A stretch of 64,000 nt of DNA. Origin: Jeongeupia chitinilytica. GTDB taxonomy: Bacteria > Pseudomonadota > Gammaproteobacteria > Burkholderiales > Chitinibacteraceae. Below the pieces are notes generated by a model. That model ran no database searches and had not been told where the DNA came from. It saw nothing but the letters and a program-made list of their open reading frames with translations. Below, piece by piece: positions 19,075 through 29,807 of the stretch. A program made the translations under genes and the position numbers. Within the stretch, counting starts at the first letter, position 1; each line of letters starts with the position of its first letter. The DNA is taken from NCBI RefSeq assembly GCF_014652315.1, contig NZ_BMYO01000008.1, positions 62,001 to 126,000 of the forward strand. Reading direction: 5' to 3'.

Positions 19075-21096
19075 ATGTCGCAATTCAATCGCTTTGCCCT
19101 CGCAGCCATTCCGGCCGCGCTGTTCGCTGTCCAGGCTCATGCAGCATATCCGGCGTGGGCCGAAGGTAATACCTACACCGCTGGCACTTATGTGTCGTAC
19201 CTCGGTAACGACTATCAGGCGCTGGTGACCCATACCGCCTATGTCGGTACCAACTGGAACCCGGCTGCCAGCCCGACGCTGTGGAAGCTGATCGGCGCCA
19301 GCACCGGCACGCCGACCCCGGCGCCGACGCCTGCTCCGACCCCGGCGCCGACGCCGGCTCCGACCCCGGCTCCGACCCCGGCTCCGACCCCGGCGCCGAC
19401 GCCTGCTCCGACCCCGGCTCCGACCCCGGCCGGCAGCTGCACCGCCGCAGCCTGGAACGCCAGCACTGCCTACAACGGCAACGCTCTGGTGAGCTACAAC
19501 GGCCGCAACTATCAGGCCAAGTGGTGGACGCAAGGCAACGTACCGTCGAGCAGCACCGGCGAAGGCCAGCCGTGGACCGACCTCGGCGCCTGCACCACCG
19601 GCACGCCGACCCCGGCTCCGACGCCTGCACCGACGCCTGCACCGACGCCTGCACCGACGCCTGCACCGACGCCTGCACCGACGCCTGCACCGACCCCGGC
19701 TCCGACCCCGACCCCGGCTCCGACGCCTGCACCGACCCCGGCTCCGACCCCGGCTCCGACCCCGGCTCCGACCCCGGCTCCGACCCCGAGCGGCAGCAAG
19801 CAAGTGGGTTCGTACTTCGCCGAATGGTCGATCTACGGTCGCGCCTTCTTCCTGAAGAACGTCCAGACCAGCGGCCAGGCTGCCAAACTGACCTTCCTGA
19901 ACTACTCGTTCGGCAACATCTTCAAGCAAGCCGACGGTACCTATAAGTGCGACGCCAGCATCACCCGCACCGAGTCCGGCAACGGCGACGGCGGCGACTC
20001 GTGGGCGGCCTACAACAAGGGCTTCTCGGCTGCCGAGTCGGTCGACGGTGTGGCCGATGCGTGGGGTGCCGATGGTGTCGGTAGCCTGAAGGGCAACTTC
20101 AACCAGCTGAAGAAGCTGAAGGCGAAGAACCCGCAACTGAAGACGCTGATTTCGCTGGGCGGCTGGACCTGGTCCAAGTGGTTCTCGGCAGCTGCAGCTA
20201 CCGACGCAGGCCGCAAGGCACTGGTGTCGTCGTGCATCGACCAGTACATCAAGGGCAACCTGAAGTACGACTCGGGCTCGAACTCGGGTGGTGCAGGCAC
20301 CGGCGCCGGCGTGTTCGACGGTATCGATATCGACTGGGAATTCCCGGGCGTTCAGGGCGTGGGCACCAACACCGTGTCCGATGCCGACAAGCAGAACTTC
20401 ACCTTGCTGCTCAAGGAGTTCCGTGAACAGCTCGACGCCTACGGCACGACCAACGGCAAGAAGTACCTGCTGACCGTCGCCATCGGTGCAGGCAGCGACA
20501 AGATCGCGATGACCGAACCGGCCCAGTACAGCCAGTATCTGGACTGGATCAACATCATGTCGTACGACTACAACGGCGCTTGGGCTGCGCAGGGTCCGAC
20601 CGACTTCCAGGCGCATCTGTACGCCGACCCGGCCAGCCCGAACTACCTTGATCCGAAGACCGGCAAGCCGGGCCTGGGTTCGACCTACAACACCGACAGC
20701 GCTGTCAACGCGCTGCTGGCTGCAGGCGCCCCGGCGAAGAAGCTGCACCTCGGCATCCCGTTCTACGGCCGTGGCTGGACCGGTGTGAAGGCCGGCCCGA
20801 ACGGTGACGGCCTGTACCAGACCGCTACCGGTGCTGCCAAGGGTACGTACGAAGCCGGTATCGAGGACTACAAGGTGCTGAAGAACGCTGCCGGTACGCT
20901 GCGTTACCACCCGGTGACCAAGCAGTCGTACAAGTTCGACGGTACCAACTGGTGGAGCTACGACACCCCGACCGACATCCAGAACAAGGTCGACTATGCC
21001 AAGAGCAAGGGTCTGGGCGGCGTCTTTGCGTGGGAATCGGATGGCGATACCACCGACGGCGAGCTGACCTCGGCCATGGCCAAGATGAACCAGTAA
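19075..21096 (+). CDS. Secreted GH18 chitinase 1 (CBM5/12 x2, ChiA-like catalytic domain)
   Basis: 673-residue extracellular endochitinase. Signal peptide 1-23, then CBM5/12 chitin-binding domain (24-74, starting AYPAW), Thr-Pro-Ala linker (79-119), second CBM5/12 (122-173), linker (177-238) and GH18 barrel (242-673). The catalytic signature FDGIDIDWE places acid/base Glu at E422. IMSYDYNGAW and a late GVFAWESDGD are typical of subfamily A enzymes related to ChiA. A separate insertion domain between barrel strands 7 and 8 is likely from length. The ATG at 19075 is chosen because GGAG lies nine bases upstream and the sister genes start identically; an ATG at 19060 lacks a spaced ribosome site. 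Confidence 0.95.
   Translation: MSQFNRFALAAIPAALFAVQAHAAYPAWAEGNTYTAGTYVSYLGNDYQALVTHTAYVGTNWNPAASPTLWKLIGASTGTPTPAPTPAPTPAPTPAPTPAPTPAPTPAPTPAPTPAPTPAGSCTAAAWNASTAYNGNALVSYNGRNYQAKWWTQGNVPSSSTGEGQPWTDLGACTTGTPTPAPTPAPTPAPTPAPTPAPTPAPTPAPTPAPTPTPAPTPAPTPAPTPAPTPAPTPAPTPSGSKQVGSYFAEWSIYGRAFFLKNVQTSGQAAKLTFLNYSFGNIFKQADGTYKCDASITRTESGNGDGGDSWAAYNKGFSAAESVDGVADAWGADGVGSLKGNFNQLKKLKAKNPQLKTLISLGGWTWSKWFSAAAATDAGRKALVSSCIDQYIKGNLKYDSGSNSGGAGTGAGVFDGIDIDWEFPGVQGVGTNTVSDADKQNFTLLLKEFREQLDAYGTTNGKKYLLTVAIGAGSDKIAMTEPAQYSQYLDWINIMSYDYNGAWAAQGPTDFQAHLYADPASPNYLDPKTGKPGLGSTYNTDSAVNALLAAGAPAKKLHLGIPFYGRGWTGVKAGPNGDGLYQTATGAAKGTYEAGIEDYKVLKNAAGTLRYHPVTKQSYKFDGTNWWSYDTPTDIQNKVDYAKSKGLGGVFAWESDGDTTDGELTSAMAKMNQ
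19309..19431 (+). repeat. Pro-Thr-Ala linker repeat 1 of chitinase 1
   Basis: Twelve-base units coding Ala-Pro-Thr-Pro, residues 79-119, between the two chitin-binding domains. Third-base variants are interspersed (GCGCCGACGCCT, GCTCCGACCCCG). Confidence 0.9.
19603..19788 (+). repeat. Linker repeat 2 of chitinase 1
   Basis: Residues 177-238 between the second CBM and the catalytic domain. A block of identical GCACCGACGCCT units is followed by a block of GCTCCGACCCCG units, pointing to local unit duplication. Confidence 0.9.
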
Positions 21097-21131
21097 GTCT
21101 GTGAGCCGACTCGCATGAGTAGGTGACCCCT

Positions 21132-21163
21132 GGGCCCTCCCGTTTGCACGGGGGGGCCTTTTT
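21132..21163 (+). terminator. Terminator of chitinase 1
   Basis: A 12-bp stem with G-T pairs (GGGCCCTCCCGT / ACGGGGGGGCCT), TTGC loop and T-run, 36 bp after the stop. Confidence 0.85.
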
Positions 21164-21209
21164 ACAGGCACCGACACAGGGTGCTGAAAAAAGTAGTGAG
21201 GAGAAGTGA

Positions 21210-22841
21210 ATGTTCAATCGCTTTGCGCTCGCGGCCATTCCGGCTGCGCTCTTCGCCGTGCATGCCTACGCCGCTTATCCGGCCTGGCAGGAAGGCCAGA
21301 CCTATACCGCCGGCACCTACGTGTCGTACAGCGGCAACGACTATCAGGCGCTGGTGACCCATACCGCCTATGTCGGTGCGAACTGGAACCCGGCGGCCAG
21401 CCCGACGCTGTGGAAGCTGGTCGGTGCCAGCACCGGTACGCCGAGCCCGGCTCCGACGCCCGCGCCGACGCCGGCTCCCACACCGGCGCCGACGCCCGCT
21501 CCGACGCCGGCACCCACGCCGGCTCCGACCCCGTCGGCAGGCTGCACCGCCGCCGCCTGGGCTGCCGGCACGGCCTACAACGGCGGCGCCACCGTCAGCT
21601 ACAACGGCCACACCTATTCGGCCAAGTGGTGGACACAGGGCGACGTGCCGTCGAGCAATACCGGTGACGGCAAGCCGTGGAACGATCTGGGCGTTTGCGG
21701 CCCGGTGAGCCCGACCCCGGCTCCGACCCCGACGCCGGCTCCGACGCCGGTTCCGACCCCGACTCCGGCGCCGACCCCGGCTCCGACGCCGGTTCCGACC
21801 CCGACTCCGGCGCCGACGCCGGTTCCGACGCCGGTTCCGACCCCGACTCCGACGCCTGTTCCGACCCCGACCCCGTCCGGTTCGCTGCCCAAGCATGCCC
21901 TGGTCGGTTACTGGCACAACTTCGAGAATCCGTCGGGCAAGACCTTCCCGATCAGCCAAGTGTCGGATGACTGGGACGTGATCGTTCTGTCGTTCGGCGA
22001 AAACGCCGGCGCGGGCACCGTCGCCTTCCATCTGGATCCGGCTGCCGGTACCGAAGCGCAGTTCATCGCCGACATCGCCGCCAAGCGTGCCAAGGGCAAG
22101 AAGGTGATCCTGTCGCTCGGCGGTCAGGACGGCTCGGTGACGCTGAACAACGACAGCGACGTCACCAACTTCGTCAACAGCCTGTACGGCATCATCACCA
22201 AGTACGGCCTCGACGGTATCGACCTCGACCTCGAAAGCGGCAGCGGCGTTTCCAGCGGCGCACCGATCCAGGCCAACCTGGTCAAGGCCGTGAAGCAGCT
22301 GAAGGCCAAGGTCGGTTCGAACTTCTACCTGTCGATGGCGCCGGAGCACCCGTACGTCCAGGGTGGCTACGTCTCGTACGGCAGCATCTGGGGCGCCTAC
22401 CTGCCGATCATCGACGGCCTGCGTGACGACCTGACCGTGATCCACGTCCAGTACTACAACAACGGCGGCTTCACCTATACCGACGGCCGTACGCTGAACG
22501 AAGGGACCGTCGATGCACTGGTCGGTGGTTCGCTGATGCTGATCAACGGCTTCACCACGAACTACGGCACCGGCTCGTTCGTCTTCAAGGGGCTGCGTGC
22601 GGATCAGGTGGCGTTCGGTGTGCCGAGCGGCAGCCAGTCGGCCGGTCGCGGTTTCGTCACCTCGGCAACCGTCAAGAATGCGCTGACTTGCCTGACCCAG
22701 ATCATCGGTTGCGACACGATCAAGCCGGCTGCCGCACTGCCGGACTACCGTGGCGTGATGACCTGGTCGATCAACTGGGACAAGCACGACGGTTACAACT
22801 TCTCGGTGCCGGCCAAGGCTGCCCTGAAGGCGCTGCCGTAA
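21210..22841 (+). CDS. Secreted GH18 chitinase 2 (CBM5/12 x2, ChiC/ChiD-like catalytic domain)
   Basis: 543 residues. Signal peptide 1-22 (MFNRFALAAIPAALFAVHAYA), CBM5/12 (about 23-72), linker 77-108, second CBM5/12 (112-163), linker 168-222, GH18 barrel 228-543. The catalytic signature LDGIDLDLE gives E342 as acid/base. The barrel, beginning ALVGYWHNFENPSG, lacks the insertion domain and is of the shorter kind found in Streptomyces ChiC or Bacillus ChiD. The first CBM and adjacent DNA are nearly identical to chitinase 1, while the catalytic domains differ, so the genes arose by duplication and domain exchange. GAGG/AGTG lies just upstream of the ATG. Confidence 0.94.
   Translation: MFNRFALAAIPAALFAVHAYAAYPAWQEGQTYTAGTYVSYSGNDYQALVTHTAYVGANWNPAASPTLWKLVGASTGTPSPAPTPAPTPAPTPAPTPAPTPAPTPAPTPSAGCTAAAWAAGTAYNGGATVSYNGHTYSAKWWTQGDVPSSNTGDGKPWNDLGVCGPVSPTPAPTPTPAPTPVPTPTPAPTPAPTPVPTPTPAPTPVPTPVPTPTPTPVPTPTPSGSLPKHALVGYWHNFENPSGKTFPISQVSDDWDVIVLSFGENAGAGTVAFHLDPAAGTEAQFIADIAAKRAKGKKVILSLGGQDGSVTLNNDSDVTNFVNSLYGIITKYGLDGIDLDLESGSGVSSGAPIQANLVKAVKQLKAKVGSNFYLSMAPEHPYVQGGYVSYGSIWGAYLPIIDGLRDDLTVIHVQYYNNGGFTYTDGRTLNEGTVDALVGGSLMLINGFTTNYGTGSFVFKGLRADQVAFGVPSGSQSAGRGFVTSATVKNALTCLTQIIGCDTIKPAAALPDYRGVMTWSINWDKHDGYNFSVPAKAALKALP
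21438..21533 (+). repeat. Linker repeat 1 of chitinase 2
   Basis: Ala-Pro-Thr-Pro units, residues 77-108, with more codon variation than in the sister genes. Confidence 0.88.
21711..21875 (+). repeat. Linker repeat 2 of chitinase 2
   Basis: Residues 168-222. Here Val-Pro alternates with Ala-Pro (PTPVPTPTPAP), a linker composition not seen in chitinases 1 or 3. Confidence 0.88.
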
Positions 22842-22850
22842 GCGTCAGTC

Positions 22851-22885
22851 AAACCGGCCGCACTGTGTGTGGCCGGTTTTTTTTT
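22851..22885 (+). terminator. Terminator of chitinase 2
   Basis: AAACCGGCC / GGCCGGTTT stem with an 11-nt loop, then a run of T to 22885. The following 264 bp to the next gene show no clear promoter or ORF other than AAGGAGG just before 23150. Confidence 0.9.
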
Positions 22886-23149
22886 GCCTGAAGGATCCGT
22901 GTGCCGGCACGCGCGCTGCCCGTTTTCCGCCGTCAGGCGGTGACGCGCTCCGGCTGAAGTCAGGGGGCCGTGTCCGGACTCGATGTCGTCCCGGCCTGCG
23001 GCATCCGATGGCGTTTCCGTTTTTCCGTTTGCTGGGCGGCCGTCCGGCCGTTCATCCTGCATGGCCGTTCCGGACTGTGCAGGCGCGCGCAGCCGTTGCC
23101 GCGACGACGTCGTACGGCCTTGCCCACGCAAAAAAGGAGGGTGAACACG

Positions 23150-24757
<1,608 letters not shown>

Positions 24758-24777
24758 GCCGGACATGCGCTGAGCAG

Positions 24778-24804
24778 CCGGGGCCTGAGGGCCCCGGTTT
24801 TTTT
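24778..24804 (+). terminator. Terminator of chitinase 3
   Basis: CCGGGGCC / GGCCCCGG stem, TGAG loop, then seven T. Confidence 0.92.
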
Positions 24805-24857
24805 ATCTGTTGGCCTCGTCCCCGCATCGGCGATAATTGCGCTTTCGCGGAGTCATC

Positions 24858-25886
24858 ATGGCCATTTCCAGTTCGGACGTCCGGACCGACGTCGACCTCA
24901 GCCCGTACAACACGTTGCGCCTGCCGGCTCGCGCCAGCCGGCTGCTGACGATCGCCGATCCGGCGCAACTGGCCGGGATCGCCGGTGACACGCTGCTGGC
25001 GGCAATGCCCAAACACGTGCTCGGCGGCGGCAGCAATCTGGTGCTGCCCGATGTCGTCGACGGCCTGGTCCTGCAGGTCGGCATCCAGGGGCGTCGCGTG
25101 CTCGCCGAGGATGGCGATGCGGTCTACGTTGCCGCCGGTGCCGGCGAGGTCTGGCACGACTTCGTGATGTGGACGCTGGCGCAGGGCTGGGGCGGACTCG
25201 AAAATCTGGCGCTGATTCCCGGGTCCGTCGGCGCCGCGCCGGTACAGAACATCGGCGCCTACGGTGTCGAGGTCAAGGACTCCTTGGTCGAACTGACGGC
25301 CTACCGGCTCGCCGACGGCAGTGCGCGGGTGTTCACGCATGCCGATTGCCGTTTTGCCTACCGCGACAGCGTGTTCAAGCAGGAAGAGGCCGGTCGCTGG
25401 CTGATCGGCGAGGTGGTGTTCAAGCTGAGCAAGGCCGCGGCGCTGCATACCGGCTATGGCGACATCGAAGCCGAGCTGGTCGGTGCCGGTCTGCCGCGTA
25501 CGCCGGCCGGCGTGGCGCAGGCGGTGATCAACGTCCGGCAGCGCAAGCTGCCCGACCCGGCCGTGATCGGCAACGCCGGCAGCTTTTTCAAGAACCCGAT
25601 CGTCCCGGCAGTGCTGCGCGACGCGCTCGTTGCCGCGCATCCGAAGCTGGTGTCGTATCCGATGCCGGACGGTTGCTACAAGCTGGCGGCCGGCTGGCTG
25701 ATCGAGCAGGCCGGCTGGAAGGGGCGCTGCCTCGGCCCGGTCGGCATGTACGAGAAGCAGGCGCTGGTCCTGGTCAACCACGGCGGCGCGCAACGTGCCG
25801 ATGTGGCTGCGCTGACCGCCGCGGTCCAGTCCGGCGTCCGGGACTGCTTCGGCGTGCCGATCGAACCCGAACCGGTCTGGTGGTAA
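24858..25886 (+). CDS. murB: UDP-N-acetylenolpyruvoylglucosamine reductase
   Basis: 342-residue FAD-dependent reductase that makes UDP-MurNAc from enolpyruvyl-UDP-GlcNAc with NADPH, the second committed step of peptidoglycan synthesis. FAD-binding segments are VLGGGSNLVL and LENLALIPGSVGAAPVQNIG. The catalytic region includes YRDSVFK, and NAGSFFKNPIV carries the active-site serine. The extra tyrosine-loop length fits type I MurB as in E. coli. The ATG at 24858 has GGAG seven bases upstream. It is transcribed alone after the chitinase cluster and convergent with the next gene, with only 4 bp between stops. Confidence 0.95.
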   Translation: MAISSSDVRTDVDLSPYNTLRLPARASRLLTIADPAQLAGIAGDTLLAAMPKHVLGGGSNLVLPDVVDGLVLQVGIQGRRVLAEDGDAVYVAAGAGEVWHDFVMWTLAQGWGGLENLALIPGSVGAAPVQNIGAYGVEVKDSLVELTAYRLADGSARVFTHADCRFAYRDSVFKQEEAGRWLIGEVVFKLSKAAALHTGYGDIEAELVGAGLPRTPAGVAQAVINVRQRKLPDPAVIGNAGSFFKNPIVPAVLRDALVAAHPKLVSYPMPDGCYKLAAGWLIEQAGWKGRCLGPVGMYEKQALVLVNHGGAQRADVAALTAAVQSGVRDCFGVPIEPEPVWW

Positions 25887-25890
25887 GCGC

Positions 25891-26589
25891 CTAACGCTGC
25901 GGCGTGACCGAACGCAGCGCGCCGCCGTCGTACCAGTAGTCGGCGGAGCGGACCCGGCCCGAGCGCCGGTCCAGCATGCACTGGTAGCGCAGGTCGCGCT
26001 CGTCGTTGCGGTTGCGCGCTTCGCCGCTGCCGAACACCCGCACTTCATTGCCGTTGCGGTCGAGCTGTGGCTGGCCGCGGAAGCGCAGCTTGCCGTCGCC
26101 ATAGTTGCGGCGGGCAAACTCGTCCTGCACCGCACTCTGGCAACGCTTGACCACCTTGTTGCTGTCGTGGTCATCGTCATCTCCGGACCAGCGATCGTCG
26201 CGCCAGCGGATGTCGACGATGTAGAGCGCGTTGCTCGAGCGCGGGTCGAACAGTTCGATCTGCGCCGGGCGACGGCCGCTCGGCGGGTCGGCGCGGGTCA
26301 GGTGACCACGACCGCTGCGCAGTTCGACGCGAAAATCCCTGGGATTGTCCGGCAGCGGGCCGGAACAGCGTACCTGTCCCAGCGGGAAGTGCTCGCCGCC
26401 GAGCGTGCGCACGCGGACGTCATTGCCGCGCAGCTCGAGCACCACGCGGTCGTCGACGCGCTGACGGATTTCGCAATAGCCTTCGCCGCGTCCGCCACTG
26501 CTCCAGTAGCGGGCACCGTCATCGTCGGCGGCAGCAAACGGACTGGCCAGCAAACCGAATGCCACCACCGGGGCGAGCCATCGTTTCAT
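25891..26589 (-). CDS. Exported protein of unknown function with four cysteines
   Basis: 232 residues. The signal peptide ends near FAAA, followed by an acidic DDDGARYW start. The mature part is rich in Arg and Asp, with four cysteines spaced through it (GYCEIRQ, VRCSGPL, KRCQSA, YQCMLD), so two disulfides are possible. One segment, RVDDRVVLELRGNDVRV, looks like a small beta domain. Not recognised as a characterised family. The ATG at 26589 is preceded by AGGAGA at eight bases; an upstream in-frame start overlaps that ribosome site. It is downstream of nothing obvious and sits between murB and mpl, with no functional hint beyond export. Confidence 0.78.
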   Translation of the reverse strand: MKRWLAPVVAFGLLASPFAAADDDGARYWSSGGRGEGYCEIRQRVDDRVVLELRGNDVRVRTLGGEHFPLGQVRCSGPLPDNPRDFRVELRSGRGHLTRADPPSGRRPAQIELFDPRSSNALYIVDIRWRDDRWSGDDDDHDSNKVVKRCQSAVQDEFARRNYGDGKLRFRGQPQLDRNGNEVRVFGSGEARNRNDERDLRYQCMLDRRSGRVRSADYWYDGGALRSVTPQR

Positions 26590-26658
26590 GCATGTTTCTC
26601 CTGTCATCATATCGACCGAGCTTAAGTGGCCCGATCCGGCGATGACAAGAGAACCCGT

Positions 26659-28032
26659 TCACACTCCGCCCAGTGCCGCGAGCAGCTTGCCGTGCACGCC
26701 GCCGAAACCGCCATTGCTCATCACCAGCACCTGATCGCCCGGCTTGGCGGCCAGCGCGACAGCCCGAACCAGGGCGTCGAGATCGGTGAAGGTCCGCGCC
26801 TTGGCGCCGAGTGGCGCCAGTGCCTCGGCCGGATCCCAGCCGAGGTTGGCGTTGTAGCAGAACACCGCATCGGCGTCGGCGAGCGAGCCGGGCAGGGCGG
26901 CCTTCATCGTGCCGAGCTTCATCGTGTTCGAGCGCGGCTCGAGCACCGCCAGGATCCGTGCCTTGCCGACCTTGTGGCGCAGGCCGGCAATGGTGGTCGC
27001 GATGGCGGTGGGGTGGTGGGCGAAATCGTCGTAGACGGTGACCCCGCCGGCTTCGCCCTTGATTTCCATCCGCCGTTTGACGTTCCGGAACCGCGACAGT
27101 GCATCGATCGCCACGTCGGGGGTGACGCCGACATGGCGGGCCGCGGCGATGGCCGCGAGCGCGTTCAGGGCATTGTGTTCGCCGAGCAGTGACCAGACCA
27201 GCCGGCCCTGCAGTTCACCGTCGAGCAGCACGTCGAAGCCGTCGGCATGGACGGCGCCGATCGCCCAGCCGGCGTCGACGCCGAAGCGTTCGGCCGGTGT
27301 CCAGCAGCCGCGTTCGAGGACGCGGTCCAGACTGGCTTCGCGGCCGTTGACGATCAGCCGGCCGTTGCCCGGAACGGTGCGCACCAGATGATGGAACTGC
27401 GTCTCGATGGCGGCGAGATCGGCAAAGATGTCCGCGTGATCGAATTCCAGATTGTTGAGGATCGCCGTGCGCGGCCGGTAATGGACGAACTTGCTGCGCT
27501 TGTCGAAAAACGCCGTGTCATATTCGTCTGCTTCGATGACGAAGAACGGCGAGGTGCTGGCCGGGTCCTGTGCCGGCCGGCCGGGCAGCCGGGCCGAGAT
27601 GCCGAAGTTCTCCGGCACGCCGCCGACCAGGAATCCCGGTGCAAGGCCGGCATCTTCAAGGATCCACGCGAGCATGCCGCTGGTCGTGGTCTTGCCGTGG
27701 GTGCCGGCAACGGCGAGGACCCATTTGTCGGCGAGGATGTGGTCGCGCAGCCATTCCGGGCCGCTGGTGTAGGGCAGGCCGGCGTCGAGGATGGCTTCCA
27801 TCAGCGGATTGCCGCGCTTGACGACGTTGCCGACGACATACAGGTCGGCGCCCAGACTCAGTTGCGAGGCGTCCCAGCCCTCGATCAGCGCGATGCCGAG
27901 CGCTTCGAGCTGGGTGGACATGGGCGGATAGACGCCGGCATCGCATCCCGTGACCGTGTGACCGGCGGCGCGCGCGAGTGCGGCGACGCCACCCATGAAG
28001 GTGCCGCAGATGCCCAGAATGTGAATATGCAT
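26659..28032 (-). CDS. mpl: UDP-N-acetylmuramate:L-alanyl-gamma-D-glutamyl-meso-diaminopimelate ligase
   Basis: 457-residue Mur-ligase family enzyme that reattaches the recycled murein tripeptide to UDP-MurNAc. The N-terminal UDP-binding domain starts HIHILGICGTFMGGVAALAR. The central ATPase domain has the P-loop VAGTHGKTTTSGML and the FEVEADEYDTAF-like stretch (FVIEADEYDTAFFDKRSKF). The C-terminal domain includes YDDFAHHPTAI and EPRSNTMKLG, both hallmarks that separate Mpl from MurC. The ATG at 28032 starts the first beta strand directly; an upstream extension was rejected. With amgK and murU in the same window, it completes a recycling theme. Confidence 0.95.
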   Translation of the reverse strand: MHIHILGICGTFMGGVAALARAAGHTVTGCDAGVYPPMSTQLEALGIALIEGWDASQLSLGADLYVVGNVVKRGNPLMEAILDAGLPYTSGPEWLRDHILADKWVLAVAGTHGKTTTSGMLAWILEDAGLAPGFLVGGVPENFGISARLPGRPAQDPASTSPFFVIEADEYDTAFFDKRSKFVHYRPRTAILNNLEFDHADIFADLAAIETQFHHLVRTVPGNGRLIVNGREASLDRVLERGCWTPAERFGVDAGWAIGAVHADGFDVLLDGELQGRLVWSLLGEHNALNALAAIAAARHVGVTPDVAIDALSRFRNVKRRMEIKGEAGGVTVYDDFAHHPTAIATTIAGLRHKVGKARILAVLEPRSNTMKLGTMKAALPGSLADADAVFCYNANLGWDPAEALAPLGAKARTFTDLDALVRAVALAAKPGDQVLVMSNGGFGGVHGKLLAALGGV

Positions 28033-28124
28033 GGATAGCCCTAAGGGGATTGACGGTTGGCACGACTTGAGGCTGTTCGCGTACAATTCCGTCGCCCACC
28101 TGAACAAAAAAAGCCAAAAAGAAC

Positions 28125-29099
28125 ATGAGCATGACCTCGCCGGAGAGCCCGGTCGAAGTTGCCCGGATTGCGCTGAAACGCCTGGCCGAGCGCGGTTTGC
28201 CGCCGACGCCGGACAATTATGCGCAATTCTACAACGCGATCGTCACGATCAAGTCGCCACAGACCAAGGCGCCGGAAGATTTGCAGCAGGCCTGGCAGGT
28301 GCTGTGCCAGGTCGACGAAGCGGTGGGCGAAGCCAGCGAGGCGATGCAGCAACTGATCGACACGCTCGACGGCGAGCGCAGCGCGATGCTGGTCAGCCTT
28401 GGCCGGCTGCAGCACGCACATGCCGCGCATGTCGAACGGCGGGCCAGCGTCGAGGAAACGCACAGCACGCTGGCGGATCTGCTCGACCGCGTCATCAATT
28501 CGACGAACTCGATCCATTCGACCGTATCGGCATCCCACAGCGACCTGCAGTCGATCCGCGATTCGGTGCGCCACATCGAACAGGATCTGGCGTTCAACCG
28601 CAAGATGCTTGAACAGGACGCGCTGACCGGGACGTTCAACCGCCAGGGGCTCGACCATCATCTGGCGCGCGAGGTGAAACTGGCGCAACGCAACGGCCAG
28701 CGGCTGACGGCGGTGATTTTCGATCTCGACGACTTCAAGCAGATCAACGACCAGCACGGCCATCTGATCGGCGATCAGGTGCTGATCCATGTCGCCAACC
28801 TGACTCGGGTAGTGCTGCGCGAAAGCGACCTGCTGGTCCGCTACGGCGGCGAGGAGTTCCTGATCCTGCTGGCCGATACCGACATCAACGGCGCCAGCTA
28901 TGTCATCGACCGGCTACGTACGGTCGCAGGCCGTACGCCGTTCGTGCACAAGGGCCAGCGTGTCGAGGTGAGCTTTTCGACCGGCATTGCCGAACTGCAG
29001 CCCGATGAAAACGGCCGTGCCTTGCTGCTGCGCGCCGACGAGGCGCTGTATCGGGCCAAGAACGCCGGCAAGAGCCGGACCGAGATCGCCTCTGCCTGA
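28125..29099 (+). CDS. Diguanylate cyclase (GGDEF domain)
   Basis: 324-residue soluble enzyme predicted to make c-di-GMP from two GTP. Residues 1-150 are helical with a probable coiled coil and no recognised sensor domain; they likely drive dimerisation. The GGDEF domain begins at DALTGTFNRQGLDHH. The active loop is YGGEEF (240-245), with an allosteric I-site RESD five residues before it, so product inhibition is expected. No membrane segment is visible. It is divergent from mpl with a 92-bp gap holding a -10-like TACAAT at 28082. The ribosome site is weak, and ATG at 28131 is an alternative start. Confidence 0.93.
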   Translation: MSMTSPESPVEVARIALKRLAERGLPPTPDNYAQFYNAIVTIKSPQTKAPEDLQQAWQVLCQVDEAVGEASEAMQQLIDTLDGERSAMLVSLGRLQHAHAAHVERRASVEETHSTLADLLDRVINSTNSIHSTVSASHSDLQSIRDSVRHIEQDLAFNRKMLEQDALTGTFNRQGLDHHLAREVKLAQRNGQRLTAVIFDLDDFKQINDQHGHLIGDQVLIHVANLTRVVLRESDLLVRYGGEEFLILLADTDINGASYVIDRLRTVAGRTPFVHKGQRVEVSFSTGIAELQPDENGRALLLRADEALYRAKNAGKSRTEIASA

Positions 29100-29132
29100 C
29101 CGGTCTGGTGCCATCGGCGTCCACATTCGGCG

Positions 29133-29768
29133 CTAGAGCAGCGTGCGCGCGCCGTTGCCGAGCACCAGTACGGCAAAGTAGAGATACAGCGCCGCCGAAA
29201 CGAGGTGGCAGCCCTGGATGAAGCGCGGGCCAAGCGTCCTGCCGCCATGGTGGGCCGTTGCGACGATGAAACTGCTCCAGGCCAGACCGCCGGCAAAGAA
29301 ACCGCAAAGGAAACGCACCGCCGATCCGGCGCTGCCGTCGGTGGCATTGGCGATCAGTGCACCACCGACCGCGGCGAACCACAGGATCGACGACGGGGAT
29401 GCCAGCGCCAGCATCAGGCCGCGGTTGAACAGCTGGCGCGAACGCGGCCGAACGGCGCTCCCGGCCACCTGCGCAGGCTGCCTGGCCGCGCGCCACGCTT
29501 CGCGTGCCATCTTCACCGCCAGCCAGAGCAGCAGCGTGCCGCCGACCAGCCAGGTGATCCACTGCACCGCCTTGAACTGCAGCAGCAGGCTCATGCCGAC
29601 GAGCGAGAGAATCGCGTAGACCAGATCGCCGAAGCAGGAGCCGAGGCCGACGAGCAGACCGGAGCGCATGCCGTGCTTGAGGCTCGAGTCGATCATCGCC
29701 ACATTGACGATGCCGATGTCCAGACACAGCGAGAGCGACAGCAGAAAGCCGGTGATGAAGACGTCCAT
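29133..29768 (-). CDS. LysE/RhtB-family amino-acid exporter
   Basis: 211-residue inner-membrane protein with about six hydrophobic segments. Features of the LysE superfamily include the N-terminal FLLSLSLCLDIGIVNVAMI, the loop GLGSCFGDLVYAILSLVG and the following GGTLLLWLAVKMAREAW. LASPSSILWFAAVGG occurs in the second half. The family exports lysine, homoserine/threonine or related amino acids, but the substrate cannot be assigned. It is last in the reverse-strand series that contains trkH, but separated by a small exported-protein gene. Confidence 0.88.
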   Translation of the reverse strand: MDVFITGFLLSLSLCLDIGIVNVAMIDSSLKHGMRSGLLVGLGSCFGDLVYAILSLVGMSLLLQFKAVQWITWLVGGTLLLWLAVKMAREAWRAARQPAQVAGSAVRPRSRQLFNRGLMLALASPSSILWFAAVGGALIANATDGSAGSAVRFLCGFFAGGLAWSSFIVATAHHGGRTLGPRFIQGCHLVSAALYLYFAVLVLGNGARTLL

Positions 29769-29807
29769 ACCGCGAGTATATCGACGTCCCCGTCACCGCG
29801 GTTGGCG

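Noticed and set aside
19072..21177. Reverse-strand frame with Arg-Gly-Arg-Ser repeats opposite chitinase 1.
   Set aside because: The repeats are the antisense reading of the Pro-Thr linker codons; there is no ribosome site or domain. The same holds for frames opposite chitinases 2 and 3.
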